Numbered from the stretch's first letter, positions 52,755 to 63,325 are shown. The stretch: DNA of 64,000 nucleotides from Muribaculaceae bacterium (GCA_017405965.1 JAFQZK010000015.1:280354-344353), one strand, 5' to 3'. Notes: generated from the sequence alone by a model not told the origin. Made by a program: numbers and translations.

Positions 52755-52899
52755 TGGCTTGGTGTTATTTCATTGAACCACAAAGATACAAAATATCACG
52801 ATAACCTCCCCATTTTTTCAAGAAAACATCATCCCGACCAGCCCTGGCTCATCTTGCCCGCACGTACAGGCGGATGAACGGACGAGCGAACAAAGCAAA

Positions 52900-52953
52900 A
52901 AGTACAATAAACACAATCGCCTCGCGCGGGATGGCTTTGTGTCTATTGTACTT
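52900..52953 (-). terminator. Terminator after the coiled-coil protein gene
   Basis: A 17-nt arm at 52900-52916 pairs with 52937-52953 (16 of 17 positions). On the minus strand it runs into TTTTTGC. The arm contains TACAATAAACACAA, found also at 20238-20251. Confidence 0.75.
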
Positions 52954-52987
52954 CTTGTCTTGGGTTGTGTGCCCTGTGGTGGGCCTG

Positions 52988-53680
52988 TTAGTTGGTGTAG
53001 AGCATGTTGAGGATGTCGTTGAGTTGCTTCTCGCTCTTGAGGCCGTCGTTCTTGAACTGCATGACCTTGTCCATGACGCGGTCCAGATAGTTGATGCTCT
53101 CGTTTTTCTCTTTCTTGTTGTAGATCTTCCAGTACTTGGTGCCCTTGAGGCCCTTCTCGAATTTCTTATACACGTCGCTGGTCGAGGACTGGTAAGCCCA
53201 TCGGGTCTTGGCGAGTTCGCTCTTCTGCTTCTCGAGGAATTCCTTGAGGTTCTTGGTGTACTCGCCGTATTTCTCGATGAGTTCTTTCTTCTTCACCACG
53301 TCCTTGGTCTCCATGCCTTCGAAACTCTTGAGGGCATCGTCGATATCGTCCTTGTTGTAGGGGTTGTAGAGCACGTCGACGATTTCCTGGTCATAGACCA
53401 GCTCGTCGCGGGTGGTGAATTTGTCCTTACGCAGCTTGACCTCGTTTTTCAGCTCTTTTTCCAGGGCCTTCTTCTGTGACTCGAGGTCCTTGAGCTGTGA
53501 CTTGAGGTCGTCGATGCGTGCTTCAAGTTCCTTGATGGCGGTTTCTTTCTCCTTGATGGTTTTCTCGTGTTGCTCGATGTCCTTCTCGAGTTGGAGCACG
53601 TCCTGAGCCATGGCATTGGGCGTCATGGCCGAAATCATGAAAACGGTCAATGTGATGACCAGCAGGTTGAATCTTTTCAT
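52988..53680 (-). CDS. Exported coiled-coil protein
   Basis: 230 residues. The signal peptide is MKRFNLLVITLTVFMISAMTPNAMAQ, again with Gln at the mature start. Residues 28-90 are a long heptad coiled coil (EKDIEQHEKTIKEKETAIKE and following). A second helical region covers 100-200, with KKKELIEKYGEYTKNLKEFL. The end EKQLNDILNMLYTN may be a short final helix. No known domain. It is probably periplasmic and structural, similar in layout to Bacteroidales proteins of unknown function. It has its own promoter and terminator. Confidence 0.7.
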   Translation of the reverse strand: MKRFNLLVITLTVFMISAMTPNAMAQDVLQLEKDIEQHEKTIKEKETAIKELEARIDDLKSQLKDLESQKKALEKELKNEVKLRKDKFTTRDELVYDQEIVDVLYNPYNKDDIDDALKSFEGMETKDVVKKKELIEKYGEYTKNLKEFLEKQKSELAKTRWAYQSSTSDVYKKFEKGLKGTKYWKIYNKKEKNESINYLDRVMDKVMQFKNDGLKSEKQLNDILNMLYTN

Positions 53681-53713
53681 AACGGTTGTGACTTGAATGA
53701 GTTAATCTGGTTG

Positions 53714-53743
53714 CAAAGATAATCATTTTTTTGATTATTCAAG
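53714..53743 (-). promoter_or_regulatory. Probable promoter for the coiled-coil protein gene
   Basis: On the minus strand CTTG (53740-53743), an 18-nt spacer and TATCTTTG (53714-53721). The spacer is one or two bases short of the usual range. Confidence 0.55.
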
Positions 53744-53867
53744 CCTTGAGGCGAAGTTTAGGGTGGGGTGTTTTAAAAGCGAAAGTGCACTTTTTCACAA
53801 AAGCACACCATCTTCATAACCAAAATTCAAGTATATATGTTCTTGTTGTTTGTTGTCTAAATCCGAT

Positions 53868-53915
53868 AAAAAAGCGCCGGCACAACGGGTGCCCGACAAC
53901 TGTTGTTTAGTTTTA
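53868..53915 (-). ncRNA. Possible about 50-nt small RNA
   Basis: A good promoter (53922-53954) fires leftwards into a segment without a gene. It contains GGCAC-CCGTT-type hairpin (53879-53883 with 53889-53893) and, 5 nt on, a run of six T on the minus strand (53868-53873). The 389-nt gap between der and the coiled-coil gene holds nothing else except the der terminator. The terminator hairpin is weak, so the 3' end is uncertain. Confidence 0.3.
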
Positions 53916-53921
53916 ACACTG

Positions 53922-53954
53922 CAAAGGTAATAAGAATCTCTTAAACCAACCAAA
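53922..53954 (-). promoter_or_regulatory. Orphan Bacteroidota-type promoter
   Basis: On the minus strand TTTG (53951-53954), a 21-nt spacer and TACCTTTG (53922-53929). The nearest gene in that direction has its own promoter 200 nt further on. Confidence 0.6.
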
Positions 53955-54000
53955 TTTTTTTGTTAGTTTTGAATAATAATGCTTGATAACTTGGCAAAAA

Positions 54001-54039
54001 TTAGCGCTACCAATCTGACTGACAGATGGATAGCGCTAA
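54001..54039 (-). terminator. Terminator after der
   Basis: TTAGCGCTA at 54001-54009 with TAGCGCTAA at 54031-54039, and a nested ATCTG/CAGAT pairing. On the minus strand TTTTTG follows. Confidence 0.85.
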
Positions 54040-54069
54040 ATATGTTTTACAGCATAATTACTGGGCACA

Positions 54070-55383
<1,314 letters not shown>

Positions 55384-55391
55384 ATCTGTTT

Positions 55392-55502
55392 AGTCCTTAG
55401 TTTTTAGTCCTTAGTCCTTAGTTTTTAGTCCTTAGTCCTTAGTCCTTAGTCCTTAGTCCTTAGTCCTTAGTTTTTAGTCCTTAGTCCTTAGTTTTTAGTT
55501 TT
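55392..55502 (-). repeat. Fifteen-unit 7-nt tandem array between era and der
   Basis: On the plus strand AGTCCTT and AGTTTTT alternate in exact 7-nt register from 55392; on the coding strand these read AAGGACT and AAAAACT. The array runs from the era stop codon to 8 nt before the der ATG and takes up the whole gap. Confidence 0.95.
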
Positions 55503-56383
55503 CACTCGATGTAACCGAAGGCGCGCAGCTTGCTCTCCTGGTTGCGCCAGTCCTTCTCGACCTTGACATAGAGTTCGAGGAAGACTTTCTTTTCAAAGAA
55601 TTTCTCGATATCCTTGCGGGCCTCGATGCCCACGTGCTTGAGTTTGCGGCCCTGGTGGCCGATGATGATCCCCTTCTGGGTATCGCGCTCCACATAGATG
55701 ACCGCCATGATGTGAATGGCCGTGTCGCTCTCGTCAAATTTCTCGACGATGACCTGGGTGGCGTAGGGCACCTCCTTGTCGTAGGTCATGAGGATCTTCT
55801 CGCGCACGATCTCGGTGACAAAGAAGCGGCTGCTGCGGTCGGTGAGGGCATCCTTGCCGAAGTAGGGCGGGCTCTCGGGCAGCAACTCGACGATGCGCTT
55901 CATGATGTTGTCCACATTGAAGTTCTCGAGCGCGCTGGTGGGGAAGACCTCGGCGTTGGGCAGGAGTTGCTTCCACTGGTCGATGATGCGCATCAGGTCA
56001 TCGTTGCCCTTGAGCAGATCGATCTTGTTGATGATCAACAGGATGGGGATGTTCTCCTTGGCCACGCGGTCGAGGAAGTCCTGATTCTTGGTGGGCGACT
56101 CGATGACGTCGGTGACATAGAGCAGCACGTCGGCATCGACGAGCGCGCCGGTAGAGTACTCGAGCATGCTCTGCTGCAGCCTGAATTTGGGCTTGAGCAC
56201 GCCGGGCGTGTCGCTGAACACAATCTGGTAATCCTCACCATTGACGATGCCCATGATGCGGTGGCGCGTGGTCTGTGCCTTGCTGGTGATGATGGACAGA
56301 CGCTCGCCCACCAGGCGGTTGCTCAGTGTAGATTTTCCCACGTTGGGGTTGCCCACGATGTTGACGAATCCTGCTCGATGCAT
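55502..56383 (-). CDS. era: GTPase Era
   Basis: 293 residues. The GTPase domain has [14 protein letters not shown] (G1), SDTPGVLKP (G3) and INKIDLL (G4). The KH domain (about 205-293) has GIIIGHQGRKLKHVG. Era binds the 3' end of 16S rRNA and helps 30S assembly. Its neighbours, FabH upstream and Der downstream, give an operon of ribosome assembly and lipid synthesis genes typical of Bacteroidales. The final bases of the stop codon are shared with the edge of the repeat array. Confidence 0.96.
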   Translation of the reverse strand: MHRAGFVNIVGNPNVGKSTLSNRLVGERLSIITSKAQTTRHRIMGIVNGEDYQIVFSDTPGVLKPKFRLQQSMLEYSTGALVDADVLLYVTDVIESPTKNQDFLDRVAKENIPILLIINKIDLLKGNDDLMRIIDQWKQLLPNAEVFPTSALENFNVDNIMKRIVELLPESPPYFGKDALTDRSSRFFVTEIVREKILMTYDKEVPYATQVIVEKFDESDTAIHIMAVIYVERDTQKGIIIGHQGRKLKHVGIEARKDIEKFFEKKVFLELYVKVEKDWRNQESKLRAFGYIE

Positions 56384-56392
56384 TTGGTCTTT

Positions 56393-56511
56393 AGTTTTTA
56401 GTCCTTAGTCCTTAGTCCTTAGTCCTTAGTCCTTAGTCCTTAGTCCTTAGTCCTTAGTTTTTAGTCCTTAGTTTTTAGTCCTTAGTTTTTAGTCCCTAGT
56501 TCTTAGTTGTC
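56393..56511 (-). repeat. Seventeen-unit 7-nt tandem array before era
   Basis: On the plus strand AGTCCTT (with AGTTTTT, AGTCCCT, AGTTCTT, AGTTGTC towards the outer end) in exact 7-nt register. Eight identical AGTCCTT units lie in a row at 56400-56455. The array fills most of the fabH-era gap and stops 9 nt before the era ATG. Confidence 0.95.
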
Positions 56512-56594
56512 AGTGTTATTTATTCAAGAAGCATCGCTACTCGTGAGTATTGCGCTTGTGAGTAGTGATGCTTCAGGTAATGTGTCCGGTCGTA

Positions 56595-57578
56595 TTACAG
56601 CGACCAGATGAGGTACATGGCTCCCCAGGTGAAACCGGCGCCAAAGGCGGTGAGGACAATCTTGTCGCCTTTCTTGAGGCGATGCTTGTTCTCGTCGAGA
56701 CACAGGGGAATGCTGGCGGCACTGGTGTTACCGCGGTGCTCGATATTGACCAGCACCTTGCTCTCGTCGATACCCAGACGCTGACCGACGGCCTCGATGA
56801 TGCGCAGGTTGGCCTGGTGAGGCACGAACCACTGGATGTTCTCGTTGGTGAGATTGTTGCGCTTCATGATATCGCGGCTCGAGGTGAGCATGTCGATGAC
56901 AGCATGACGGTAAACGGCGCGTCCTTCCTGATAGACGCAATGGAAGTTGGCATCCACGGTCTCGTGGCTGGTGCGCAGGGCCGAACCACCGGCCTTGTAA
57001 ACCAGGTGCTCCAGTCCCGAGCCATCCACATGGAAGATGCCGTCCATCACGCCGACGGGCTCCTCGGTGGGCTCGAGCAGCATGCAAGCTGCAGCGTCGC
57101 CAAAGAGCGGGCAGGTGGCACGGTCGTTGTAGTCCACCATGCTTGACATCTTCTCGGCCGACACGACGATCACCTTCTTGTAGATGCCAGCGCGGATAAA
57201 GGCGGTAGCCTCATACAGTCCCACCAGAAAACCAGCACAAGCAGCCTGGATGTCATAGGCATAGGCCTTCTTCTCGATGCCGGTGGCATGGGCGATGATC
57301 GATGCCGTCGAGGGGAAACGATGGTCGGGATTCGACGTCGGGCAGATGAGCAGGTCGATGTCGTTGCGGTCGGTACCGGTCTCCTCGAGCAGTTTGTTCA
57401 CGGCCTGGATGCCCATGTAGGACGAGCCGACCGGCTTCTTGAGGATTCGACGTTCCTTCACACCCACACGCGTGGTAATCCACTCGTCGTTGGTGTCCAC
57501 CATCTGTGACAGCATCTCGTTGTCCAGCACGTCATCGGGGATGTACGAAGCGATGCCTGTGATTTTTGCGTTCAGCAT
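56595..57578 (-). CDS. fabH: Beta-ketoacyl-ACP synthase III
   Basis: 327 residues. FabH joins acetyl-CoA (or a branched acyl-CoA) with malonyl-ACP to start fatty acid synthesis. The active-site Cys is in IQAACAGFLVGLYEA, the His in WFVPHQANLRIIEA and the Asn in GNTSAASIP. The start ITGIASYIPDDVLDN and the GVKERRI loop fit FabH. Branched iso/anteiso fatty acids are common in this order, but primer choice cannot be read here. A gap of 164 nt separates it from rpmF. Confidence 0.97.
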   Translation of the reverse strand: MLNAKITGIASYIPDDVLDNEMLSQMVDTNDEWITTRVGVKERRILKKPVGSSYMGIQAVNKLLEETGTDRNDIDLLICPTSNPDHRFPSTASIIAHATGIEKKAYAYDIQAACAGFLVGLYEATAFIRAGIYKKVIVVSAEKMSSMVDYNDRATCPLFGDAAACMLLEPTEEPVGVMDGIFHVDGSGLEHLVYKAGGSALRTSHETVDANFHCVYQEGRAVYRHAVIDMLTSSRDIMKRNNLTNENIQWFVPHQANLRIIEAVGQRLGIDESKVLVNIEHRGNTSAASIPLCLDENKHRLKKGDKIVLTAFGAGFTWGAMYLIWSL

Positions 57579-57742
57579 AAGCTAGAAAGCTTTACTATAT
57601 ATTTTTTGAGGTGTGTTTAAATTCAATATCCCAAATGAGGATGAACACCTAATGGCGGATCCAGCCCATTCAGGATATATCGTTAGCGTTCATCGTGGTA
57701 CGCCTCACCGCGGCTCTCGCCACAGTCAGGCAGTCCAGCGAT

Positions 57743-57925
57743 TTAGGCTTCCTCCTTGCCCATCACGTTCTTGCCACGGTAGTAACCGCACTCGGGGCAT
57801 ACGGTGTGATAAACATGCCATGCACCACAGTTCGAGCACTGAGCGATGGTCGGAGCCACAGCCACGTCGTGGGTGCGGCGCTTAGCGGTACGAGTCTTAG
57901 ACTGTCTTCTTTTAGGATGTGCCAT
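57743..57925 (-). CDS. rpmF: 50S ribosomal protein L32
   Basis: 60 residues. The start MAHPKRRQSKTRTAKRRTHD and the zinc ribbon with two CxxC pairs (QCSNCGAWH and VCPECGYY) identify bL32 of the zinc-binding form. It follows the yceD-like gene after 23 nt, the conserved arrangement. Confidence 0.97.
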   Translation of the reverse strand: MAHPKRRQSKTRTAKRRTHDVAVAPTIAQCSNCGAWHVYHTVCPECGYYRGKNVMGKEEA

Positions 57926-57948
57926 TTTCTTGTAGTTTTATTGAAAAA

Positions 57949-58491
57949 TTATTGTTCTTTCAGTTTTTTAAGCGCCTCCCATCTGGGGTCGGTGCCGGTT
58001 GTTTCACTCTCTTGGGTGTCATCGTCGTCGGGGACGGCCTCGACGCAATGGCTGTCGAGCAGGTCGAGCATGACGGGGTTGCACTCATCGTCCTCATGAC
58101 AGCGCGTCATCGGCATGGCCAGCAGCACGGTGTCGCGCACCAGGGGCGCGGCATCCAGCTCTCGCCAGTCCGATGGCACAATCAGGAGCTCGTCGTTGCT
58201 GTCGTCAAGCTCGGTGCCCATTTGCTCCACGTTCAGGCGGTAATCCACATCCACCGGCAAATCCAGATCTTCGAGGCAGCGGTCACAAGCGGTTGTCACT
58301 GTGCCCTTGCACGAGATCTCCAGGCGGAAGGTGCTCTCGCTCTTGCGCGTCACCGTCAAGGTGACATCAACATCGGCGCGTCGCACTTCGAATTGCTCAT
58401 CGGTATTGAAAAATGACTCGTCCAGATGACATTCAACCGCGTGAGTGCCAAATGGTAACGTCTTGATTTTCAACTTCAAAGCATCTACCAT
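57949..58491 (-). CDS. YceD-like DUF177 protein
   Basis: 180 residues. The central ISCKGTVTTACDRCLEDLDL (Cys-x2-Cys) and the late DPRWEALKKLKEQ are the DUF177 signature. The protein pairs with L32 across bacteria and is linked to 23S rRNA maturation or L32 control in some species. It starts the operon and has a clear promoter at 58518. No export signal. Confidence 0.88.
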   Translation of the reverse strand: MVDALKLKIKTLPFGTHAVECHLDESFFNTDEQFEVRRADVDVTLTVTRKSESTFRLEISCKGTVTTACDRCLEDLDLPVDVDYRLNVEQMGTELDDSNDELLIVPSDWRELDAAPLVRDTVLLAMPMTRCHEDDECNPVMLDLLDSHCVEAVPDDDDTQESETTGTDPRWEALKKLKEQ

Positions 58492-58517
58492 CTCCTGAAA
58501 TTTTCGTTAAAGCGCCA

Positions 58518-58548
58518 CAAAGGTATATCAAATTCCGCTAATATTCAA
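58518..58548 (-). promoter_or_regulatory. Promoter of the yceD-rpmF-fabH-era-der operon
   Basis: On the minus strand TTG (58546-58548), a 20-nt spacer and TACCTTTG (58518-58525). The first ATG is at 58491. Confidence 0.75.
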
Positions 58549-58601
58549 CGTTTTTCTGATTTTTTTTGATATCAGCGGCTCTTGAAGCGTCCTCGATGTT
58601 C

Positions 58602-59852
58602 TTAAGGATTCTCTTGTTCTTGACCCTTGAAGATGAGGTCATAGATGAGTTGGGTGCCACCCAAGTGTGACTGGATATAGTCACCGGCCCGCTTGCCGCA
58701 CTGCAGACGCAGCGGCTCGTTCTCGAGCAGGGGGTCCATCGCTGCCGAGAAGGAGTCGGCATCGTGGATGCTCATGGCGCCGTCAAGTTCGATAAGGTCG
58801 GCGGCCTCTTGGAACTTGTGGTGCTTGGGGCCGAAGATGACGGGTATGCCATAGACGGCCGCCTCGTTGATGTTGTGGATGCCGGCACCGAAACCGCCGC
58901 CCACATAGGCGGCCTGCCCGTAACGGTACAGCGACGACAAGAGGCCGAAGCTGTCGATGATCAGGCAGTCACAGCCTTGAAGGTTGCGCGGGGTGGCTTC
59001 GCTGTAGAAGCGTGCCGGGCGTGCCAGCTTGGACATGAGCACATGCAAGCGGTGACGGTCAAACTCGTGGGGCGCGATGATGAGTTTCATCTCGCGGTGA
59101 GTGTTGAAGTAGGGGATGACGATGTCCTCGTCGGGAGGCCAGGAACTGCCCATGACCAGGGTGAACTTGGAGTCCTCGACAAACTTCGACACGAGCGGGA
59201 ACTCCTTGGCGGCGGCACGCACGTCGGCCACGCGGTCAAAGCGGGTGTCTCCCGCCACCACGACATTGTCGATGCCGATGCCCTCGAGCAACTCGCGTGA
59301 TTGCTCATTCTGCACGAACAACATGTCGAAGCACTTGAGCATCTTGCGGAACATCCCTCCCCAGGGGCGGAAGAAAATCTGCCCGGGTCTGAAGATGGCC
59401 GAGATGATGTAGGTGGGGACATTGCGACGCTTGAGCGCCTGCAGGTAGTTGCCCCAGAACTCATACTTGATGAAAATGGCCATCGAGGGCTTGACTAGGT
59501 CGAGGAAACGCTTGACGTTGCTCGGCAGGTCAAACGGGAGATAAACCACCGTATCGACCATGCTGAAGTTCTTGCGCACCTCGTAACCCGAGGGGGAGAA
59601 GAATGACAGCAGGATGTGGGCGTCGGGCTGCTCGCGCTTGATTTTCTCGATGAGCGGGCGTCCCTGCTCAAACTCGCCCAATGACGAGGCGTGAATCCAG
59701 ATGTAACCCCCGGCGGGGTCGAGTTTGCGCTGCAAGGTGCGGAAACAACGGCGTTGTCCTCGCAGCAGCAATTTGGCCTTGCGCTTACGCACGGCGGCCA
59801 GCCTCACGGCATTACGGTAGGTGGCGATACCCAGATTATAAATCGGATCCAT
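58602..59852 (-). CDS. waaA: 3-deoxy-D-manno-octulosonic acid transferase (Kdo transferase)
   Basis: 416 residues. It attaches Kdo to lipid A precursors on the inner face of the inner membrane. An N-terminal hydrophobic stretch (IYNLGIATYRNAVRLAA) is followed by the conserved WIHASSLGEFEQGRPLIEKI with the catalytic Glu, FFSPSGYEVRKN and, in the second half, the GT-B donor site with GGGFGAGIHNINEAAVYGIP and FGPKHHKFQEA. It is preceded by three 7-nt repeat units that overlap the stop of the outer-membrane gene upstream. Confidence 0.94.
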   Translation of the reverse strand: MDPIYNLGIATYRNAVRLAAVRKRKAKLLLRGQRRCFRTLQRKLDPAGGYIWIHASSLGEFEQGRPLIEKIKREQPDAHILLSFFSPSGYEVRKNFSMVDTVVYLPFDLPSNVKRFLDLVKPSMAIFIKYEFWGNYLQALKRRNVPTYIISAIFRPGQIFFRPWGGMFRKMLKCFDMLFVQNEQSRELLEGIGIDNVVVAGDTRFDRVADVRAAAKEFPLVSKFVEDSKFTLVMGSSWPPDEDIVIPYFNTHREMKLIIAPHEFDRHRLHVLMSKLARPARFYSEATPRNLQGCDCLIIDSFGLLSSLYRYGQAAYVGGGFGAGIHNINEAAVYGIPVIFGPKHHKFQEAADLIELDGAMSIHDADSFSAAMDPLLENEPLRLQCGKRAGDYIQSHLGGTQLIYDLIFKGQEQENP

Positions 59853-59858
59853 CGTTAA

Positions 59859-59879
59859 AGTCCTTAGTTTTTAGTCGTT
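59859..59879 (-). repeat. Three-unit 7-nt repeat before waaA
   Basis: AGTCCTT, AGTTTTT, AGTCGTT on the plus strand. The array runs into the stop codon of the upstream gene (59878-59880) and ends 6 nt before the waaA ATG at 59852. Confidence 0.85.
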
Positions 59880-60969
59880 AGTAGAGAGGGGACAGGTGCC
59901 CGCTGCGCAGGTAGTCCTTGTCGTGCCGACGTTTCCACAGGTTGCTGTCGAGATAGAAACGGCAGGCGATCTGCTGCCAGAAACCGGTCATCTTCTCGGT
60001 CGCGTGGAACGTGAGGCTGCCGGTCAAATCGACAAAGCGGTTGCTCACGATGTGGAAGATGAGGTCGGTGCGGCTGTAGGTCTTGGTGATATAATAGGGG
60101 TCACCCTGGATGAGCTGGCTGCCGAACTTGTGGTAGAGCGGCATCAGTTCCTGGCCGGTGTAGAAGGTCTCGTTGAGCTGAATCCATCGCCAACGGGCGG
60201 TCGCCGTGGCAACAAAGCCGGCGGGCGACTCCCAGCGATCGACGCCGCGGTCGCGTTCCATGTCGATGATGGCGCCAGCCTCCAGACGGAGCGAGTCGAG
60301 CGGGGTGTGGTGCGACAGGTCGAGCCCCACCATGGGGTTGAGCATCAGGTTGTCGTTGACGTGCTGTTCATCGGCGTGGTGGCGTGTCATCGCCAGGTGG
60401 CTGTATTGCACGTGTCCGCCCAGCCTCAACGGCCCGGTGATGCGCCAGTCGGTGTTGACCATGATGGTAAAGGCCTCGCGCTGACGCTCGGTTTGCATCT
60501 GCCGCCAATCCACAACCATCTCGGCATACCCGTCGGGCTTGATGAACTGGGCCATGATACCCCGTATGTTGGGTTGGCAATAGTTCAGCGAGTCGCTCCA
60601 CAGGTAGCGCGGCATGCGCTGGACCATGAGCGAGCGCGGCATGAGTCCTGCTGTCACGTGCCAACCGTTATCGTTGTTGTAACGGTAATAGAGCGTGGGC
60701 AGCACTTTGTAGCCGTCGAGATTGTCGATCATGGGCTGATACCACACGACACCGGCTTTGAGGACATGCTCGCCGTTGAGCATCGAGATGCCCAACTCGG
60801 GAGCCAGACGTGTGAACAGCGCGGTCTGGTCGGGAGTGGTGCTGTCCTCGCCGCCCTCGCGGTTATTGATCAGCATGCTCGCGTCGATGCTCCATTCCAG
60901 TTCTTGAGCCCTCATCGGCTCCAGTTGCAGCAGCGACAGGAATAATATGGCGAGAAGCCAATTACGCAT
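59878..60969 (-). CDS. Outer-membrane beta-barrel protein of unknown function
   Basis: 363 residues from the ATG at 60969, which gives a signal peptide [22 protein letters not shown]; a longer frame to 61065 lies inside gltX and is rejected. The body has alternating amphipathic strands rich in Tyr, Trp and Arg ([47 protein letters not shown]). The end is not the usual aromatic residue of barrels but LSPLY, which still ends in Tyr. It overlaps the gltX stop by 8 nt. No family name is recognised. Confidence 0.65.
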   Translation of the reverse strand: MRNWLLAILFLSLLQLEPMRAQELEWSIDASMLINNREGGEDSTTPDQTALFTRLAPELGISMLNGEHVLKAGVVWYQPMIDNLDGYKVLPTLYYRYNNDNGWHVTAGLMPRSLMVQRMPRYLWSDSLNYCQPNIRGIMAQFIKPDGYAEMVVDWRQMQTERQREAFTIMVNTDWRITGPLRLGGHVQYSHLAMTRHHADEQHVNDNLMLNPMVGLDLSHHTPLDSLRLEAGAIIDMERDRGVDRWESPAGFVATATARWRWIQLNETFYTGQELMPLYHKFGSQLIQGDPYYITKTYSRTDLIFHIVSNRFVDLTGSLTFHATEKMTGFWQQIACRFYLDSNLWKRRHDKDYLRSGHLSPLY

Positions 60970-62500
60970 CGAGGGGCATCTTGATTTTTTCGATGCCTGC
61001 ATTGAGACGTGCGAGGGTCTCGTCACGGCCCAGCAGGCGGGTGATCTCAAACATGTGCGGGCCACGGCATTCGCCCACGACAGTCAGGCGGAAAGCATTC
61101 ATCACGTTGCCCTTGTGGTAGCCGTTCTTGTCAATCCAGTCCATGACCAGTTTCTCGCACTCCTCGACATCTTCCATGTCGGCATTGTCGAGCAAGCCGG
61201 CGAGCTGACGCATGAGTTCGGGCGTCTCGGGTTTCCAGCGCTTGCGGATGTCTTTCTCGCTGTAACTCTCGGGACGGACGAAGAAGAAATCAGCCTGGTC
61301 CCACAGGTCGCTCACGAAGTTAGCGCGGTTCTTGACGAGGGCCACCACGCTGGTGATGTACTCGTCGCTGAAGTCGGCCACGTTCACGCCATGCTTCTCG
61401 AGCACGGGCTTGAACAGTTCTGCCAACTCACTGTCTTCCATATTGATGAGGTACTCGTGGTTGAACCACTTGCCCTTCTCGAAGTCGAACTTGGCGCCCT
61501 TGCGGGAGCAGTGGTCGATCGAGAACTCCTTGATGAGTTCGTCCATCGAGAAGATCTCGCGGTCGTCGCCGGGGTTCCAGCCCAGCAGCGCCAGGAAGTT
61601 GACCACAGCCTGAGGCAGGTAACCGGCCTCGCGGTAACCGCTGGAGCGCTCACCGCTCTCGGGGTCGCGCCAGTCGAGGGGGAACACTGGGAATCCCAGG
61701 CGGTCGCCGTCGCGCTTGCTCAGTTTGCCCTTACCGTCGGGCTTGAGCAGCAGCGGCAGGTGGATGAAATCGGGCATCGTGTCCTCCCATCCGAAGGCCT
61801 TGTACAGCAACACGTGCAACGGTGCACTGGGCAGCCACTCCTCGCCACGGATGACGTGCGACACCTCCATCAGGTGGTCATCGACGATGTTGGCCAGGTG
61901 GTAGGTGGGCAGGTCGTCGGCGCTCTTGTACAGCACCTTGTCATCGAGAATCGACGAGTTGATGGTCACGTCGCCGCGCAGCAGGTCATGAACCACCACG
62001 TCCTGGTCGGGGTCGATGCGGAAACGCACCACCCACTTTGCACCGCTGTCCATCAAGGCCTTGACCTCGTCGGCGGGCAGCGACAGCGAGTTGCGCATCA
62101 TGCCGCGCGTGCGTGCATCATACTGGAAATTCTTGATCTCCTGACGCTTGGCCTCGAGTTCCGCGGGAGTGTCAAAGGCGTAGTAGGCACGACCGGCATC
62201 CAGCAACTGCTGGGTGTACTTGCGGTAAAGGTCGCGGCGCTCGCTCTGCTTGTAGGGGCCGTAGTTGCCGCCCTCGCGCACACCCTCGTCGATGCCGATG
62301 CCCAGCCACTGCAGGGCCTCGTTGATGTATTCCTCGGCACCGGGCACAAAGCGTGTGCTGTCGGTGTCCTCGATGCGCAGGATCATGTCGCCGCCGTGCT
62401 GGCGGGCAAACAGATAGTTATACAGTGCCGTGCGCACGCCGCCAATGTGCAGCGGGCCCGTGGGTGAAGGCGCGAAACGCACTCTTACTCGTCTTTCCAT
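60962..62500 (-). CDS. gltX: Glutamate-tRNA ligase
   Basis: 512 residues. The HIGH-type motif is [20 protein letters not shown] and the KMSKS-type motif is [13 protein letters not shown]. The discriminating Glu-tRNA domain follows, with [20 protein letters not shown]. The C-terminal anticodon domain is helical. It charges tRNA-Glu; whether it also charges tRNA-Gln depends on GatCAB, not in this window. It is first in a leftward unit with the outer-membrane gene and waaA. Confidence 0.97.
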   Translation of the reverse strand: MERRVRVRFAPSPTGPLHIGGVRTALYNYLFARQHGGDMILRIEDTDSTRFVPGAEEYINEALQWLGIGIDEGVREGGNYGPYKQSERRDLYRKYTQQLLDAGRAYYAFDTPAELEAKRQEIKNFQYDARTRGMMRNSLSLPADEVKALMDSGAKWVVRFRIDPDQDVVVHDLLRGDVTINSSILDDKVLYKSADDLPTYHLANIVDDHLMEVSHVIRGEEWLPSAPLHVLLYKAFGWEDTMPDFIHLPLLLKPDGKGKLSKRDGDRLGFPVFPLDWRDPESGERSSGYREAGYLPQAVVNFLALLGWNPGDDREIFSMDELIKEFSIDHCSRKGAKFDFEKGKWFNHEYLINMEDSELAELFKPVLEKHGVNVADFSDEYITSVVALVKNRANFVSDLWDQADFFFVRPESYSEKDIRKRWKPETPELMRQLAGLLDNADMEDVEECEKLVMDWIDKNGYHKGNVMNAFRLTVVGECRGPHMFEITRLLGRDETLARLNAGIEKIKMPLDA

Positions 62501-62524
62501 TCTTTTTCTCTTTTATATATATTA

Positions 62525-63325
62525 TTATAATGTGTTGTCAAACAGTAAATCGGCGATTAGGGACATCGAGGCATGGTCGGTCTGGTCCACATGGGTCGGT
62601 GTCACGGTGACATAGCCGCGTTCCAGCCAGTAATAGTCAGTCAGTCCCTCGCCCTTGTCGGCCATCTCAAAATCGCCTGTCAGCCAGTAGTAATCCCTGC
62701 CAGTGGGGTCCACGCGGTGTTCCCACTCGTTGACCCAGCGTCCCATGTCGCCGATGGTCACCTTCATGCCGTTGAAGGATTTGCCGCCCTCGACCTTGGG
62801 AATATTCACATTCAGGCACACGTCTTTGGGCAGTCCACCCTTGAGCACGCGCTCGGTGATGTGCTTCACTATAGGCTCACACACGCTTGTGTCGGCGTTG
62901 CCGCCATAGTCGCCATAGGAGAACGCCACGCTGGGCACCCCGTGCAGGATTCCCTCAAACACGCAGGCCATCGTGCCGCTGTATAGCGTGTTCAGGCCGT
63001 TGTTGTAACCGTGATTGATGCCGGCTAGCACGATGTCGGGCATGTTGTCGGCCATCAACTGGCTCAACGCAAGCTTCACACAGTCGGCAGGCGTGCCGGT
63101 CGCCAGGTACACCGTCAGTCCCGGCTCCTGTTTCACGAGGATGGTACGCACCGGGTTCACAAAGGTGATCGCGCTCGACATGCCGCTCTGGTGAACGGCA
63201 GGTGCCACGACAAACACGTCACCAATGGTACGTGCCACCTTGATGAGGGTCTGGATGCCGTTGTAGTCGTATCCATCATCGTTGCTGATGAGAATCAGGG
63301 GTCGTTTCTTGTCCATTTTGGCCAT
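62525..63325 (-). CDS. surE: 5'/3'-nucleotidase SurE
   Basis: 266 residues. The metal site is ILISNDDGYDYNGI, followed by VAPAVHQSGMSSAIT, GTPADCVKLAL and VLAGINHGYNNG with the metal-binding Asn. SurE hydrolyses nucleoside monophosphates and is linked to stationary-phase survival. A TAACTTTG box on the minus strand at 63343-63350 may be its -7 element. It is 24 nt before gltX, in the same direction. Confidence 0.95.
   Translation of the reverse strand: MAKMDKKRPLILISNDDGYDYNGIQTLIKVARTIGDVFVVAPAVHQSGMSSAITFVNPVRTILVKQEPGLTVYLATGTPADCVKLALSQLMADNMPDIVLAGINHGYNNGLNTLYSGTMACVFEGILHGVPSVAFSYGDYGGNADTSVCEPIVKHITERVLKGGLPKDVCLNVNIPKVEGGKSFNGMKVTIGDMGRWVNEWEHRVDPTGRDYYWLTGDFEMADKGEGLTDYYWLERGYVTVTPTHVDQTDHASMSLIADLLFDNTL

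Noticed and set aside
60970-61065. Longer N-terminus of the outer-membrane protein
   Set aside because: It lies inside the gltX coding region and hides a good signal peptide that starts at 60969.
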